Source: Lentisphaerae bacterium ADurb.Bin082
GTDB taxonomy: Bacteria; Verrucomicrobiota; Lentisphaeria; Oligosphaerales; Oligosphaeraceae
Reading direction: 5' to 3'
DNA: 64,000 bases
Assembly: GCA_002070945.1 (NCBI GenBank)
Contig: MWEG01000048.1
Coordinates: 1-64,000 of the forward strand
A model generated the notes under the pieces. The model was given only the letters and a program-made list of their open reading frames with translations. It was not told the origin of the DNA and did not search any database. Numbering within the stretch: position 1 is the stretch's first letter; every line of letters starts with the position of its first letter. Positions 63,729 through 64,000 of the stretch are shown one piece after another. Both the position numbers and the translations under genes were made by a program.

Positions 63729-64000
63729 TCAGGCGCTGACGGTCACCCATTGTCCTTTTTGGTTGTAGGCTGACTCGTACATAGCGTTGATGATGGCGAC
63801 GGCAGCGCGGCCCTCGGCAGCCGTGCAGAGCAGGGGGGCGTCATCGCGCAAGGCGGCCGCGAAGTTGTCCATTGCGTTCAGCCAGGGCGATGAGACGGCC
63901 ACCGGCGCCTGCTGCTGCCATACTTTGTTCTTGAACCAAGTCGTCTCCGGCGTAGTCAAAGCGCCGCCTTCGCGGTGGATGAACGCACCCTGATCGCCAT
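63729..64000 (-). CDS. Gfo/Idh/MocA family oxidoreductase, C-terminal end
   Basis: A partial frame, open to the right edge of the window. The visible residues (GAFIHREGGAL, NAMDNFAAALRDDAPLLCTA, AEGRAAVAIINAMYESA) are the C-terminal end of the GFO/IDH/MocA family, where the ...GR.AV.I..A.Y.SA helix is typical. The NAD-binding domain lies outside. These enzymes oxidise or reduce sugars and inositols, which suits the glycan-catabolic surroundings. Confidence 0.75.
   Translation of the reverse strand, partial: GDQGAFIHREGGALTTPETTWFKNKVWQQQAPVAVSSPWLNAMDNFAAALRDDAPLLCTAAEGRAAVAIINAMYESAYNQKGQWVTVSA

Overview
The window looks like a chromosomal piece of a Lentisphaerota (Lentisphaerae) or nearby Planctomycetota-Verrucomicrobiota-Chlamydiota bacterium. 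This is inferred from gene content: a Chlamydia-like V-type ATPase operon with a DUF2764 gene, a pseudopilin with the [16 protein letters not shown] leader and an H-X9-DG C-terminus, secreted DUF4838 and GH-like proteins, several uroporphyrinogen-decarboxylase-like (UroD) methyltransferases, and many short dispersed repeats. No rRNA or transposase was seen. One tRNA gene (Val, TAC) is present.

Layout. 1-4.9 kb: an SDR-like protein, a cysteine-synthase-like enzyme, a TolB-like beta-propeller, and a convergent radical-SAM-like protein that lacks the CxxxCxxC motif. 5.1-12.7 kb: the V-ATPase operon E-DUF2764-A-B-D-I-K, closed by a terminator; the K subunit carries a Na+-site signature. 12.8-20.3 kb: a LacI-family regulator, an FAD oxidoreductase, a very large secreted carbohydrate-active-like protein and a translationally coupled pseudopilin. 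20.4-23.5 kb: an AlbA_2/Schlafen-type protein and an epimerase. 23.7-42 kb: an accessory or defence island. It holds a HEAT/zinc/nuclease fusion, a gutted type I restriction-modification operon with an intact DUF1016 nuclease gene, a DUF262/DUF1524 (GmrSD-like) gene, an AddA/AddB-like helicase-nuclease pair, an unassigned 434-residue protein, a 51-residue protein, and a two-gene ClpP + double-AAA ATPase operon. All of these except the HEAT fusion lie on the minus strand, and several repeat families separate them. 42.4-48.3 kb: housekeeping genes, namely tRNA-Val, purD, and an unusual dnaK-groES-groEL run behind a sigma-54-like promoter.

48.7-61.5 kb: a catabolic region. A secreted DUF4838 protein and a QueG-like Fe-S protein on the plus strand converge on a six-gene minus-strand operon (MtaA-like methyltransferase, corrinoid protein, two UroD-like proteins, a GH106-like glycosidase, a third UroD-like protein). 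An AraC regulator is transcribed divergently from that operon. Together these suggest corrinoid-dependent methyl transfer linked to glycan breakdown. 62.5-64 kb: an apparently solitary DNA methyltransferase and the C-terminus of a Gfo/Idh/MocA oxidoreductase that runs off the window.

The best candidates for an undescribed system are the ClpP/AAA/434-aa/AddB/UvrD neighbourhood (30-41.6 kb) and the corrinoid-glycosidase operon (53-61 kb). All functions are assigned by reading motifs and family resemblance; no database search was run.
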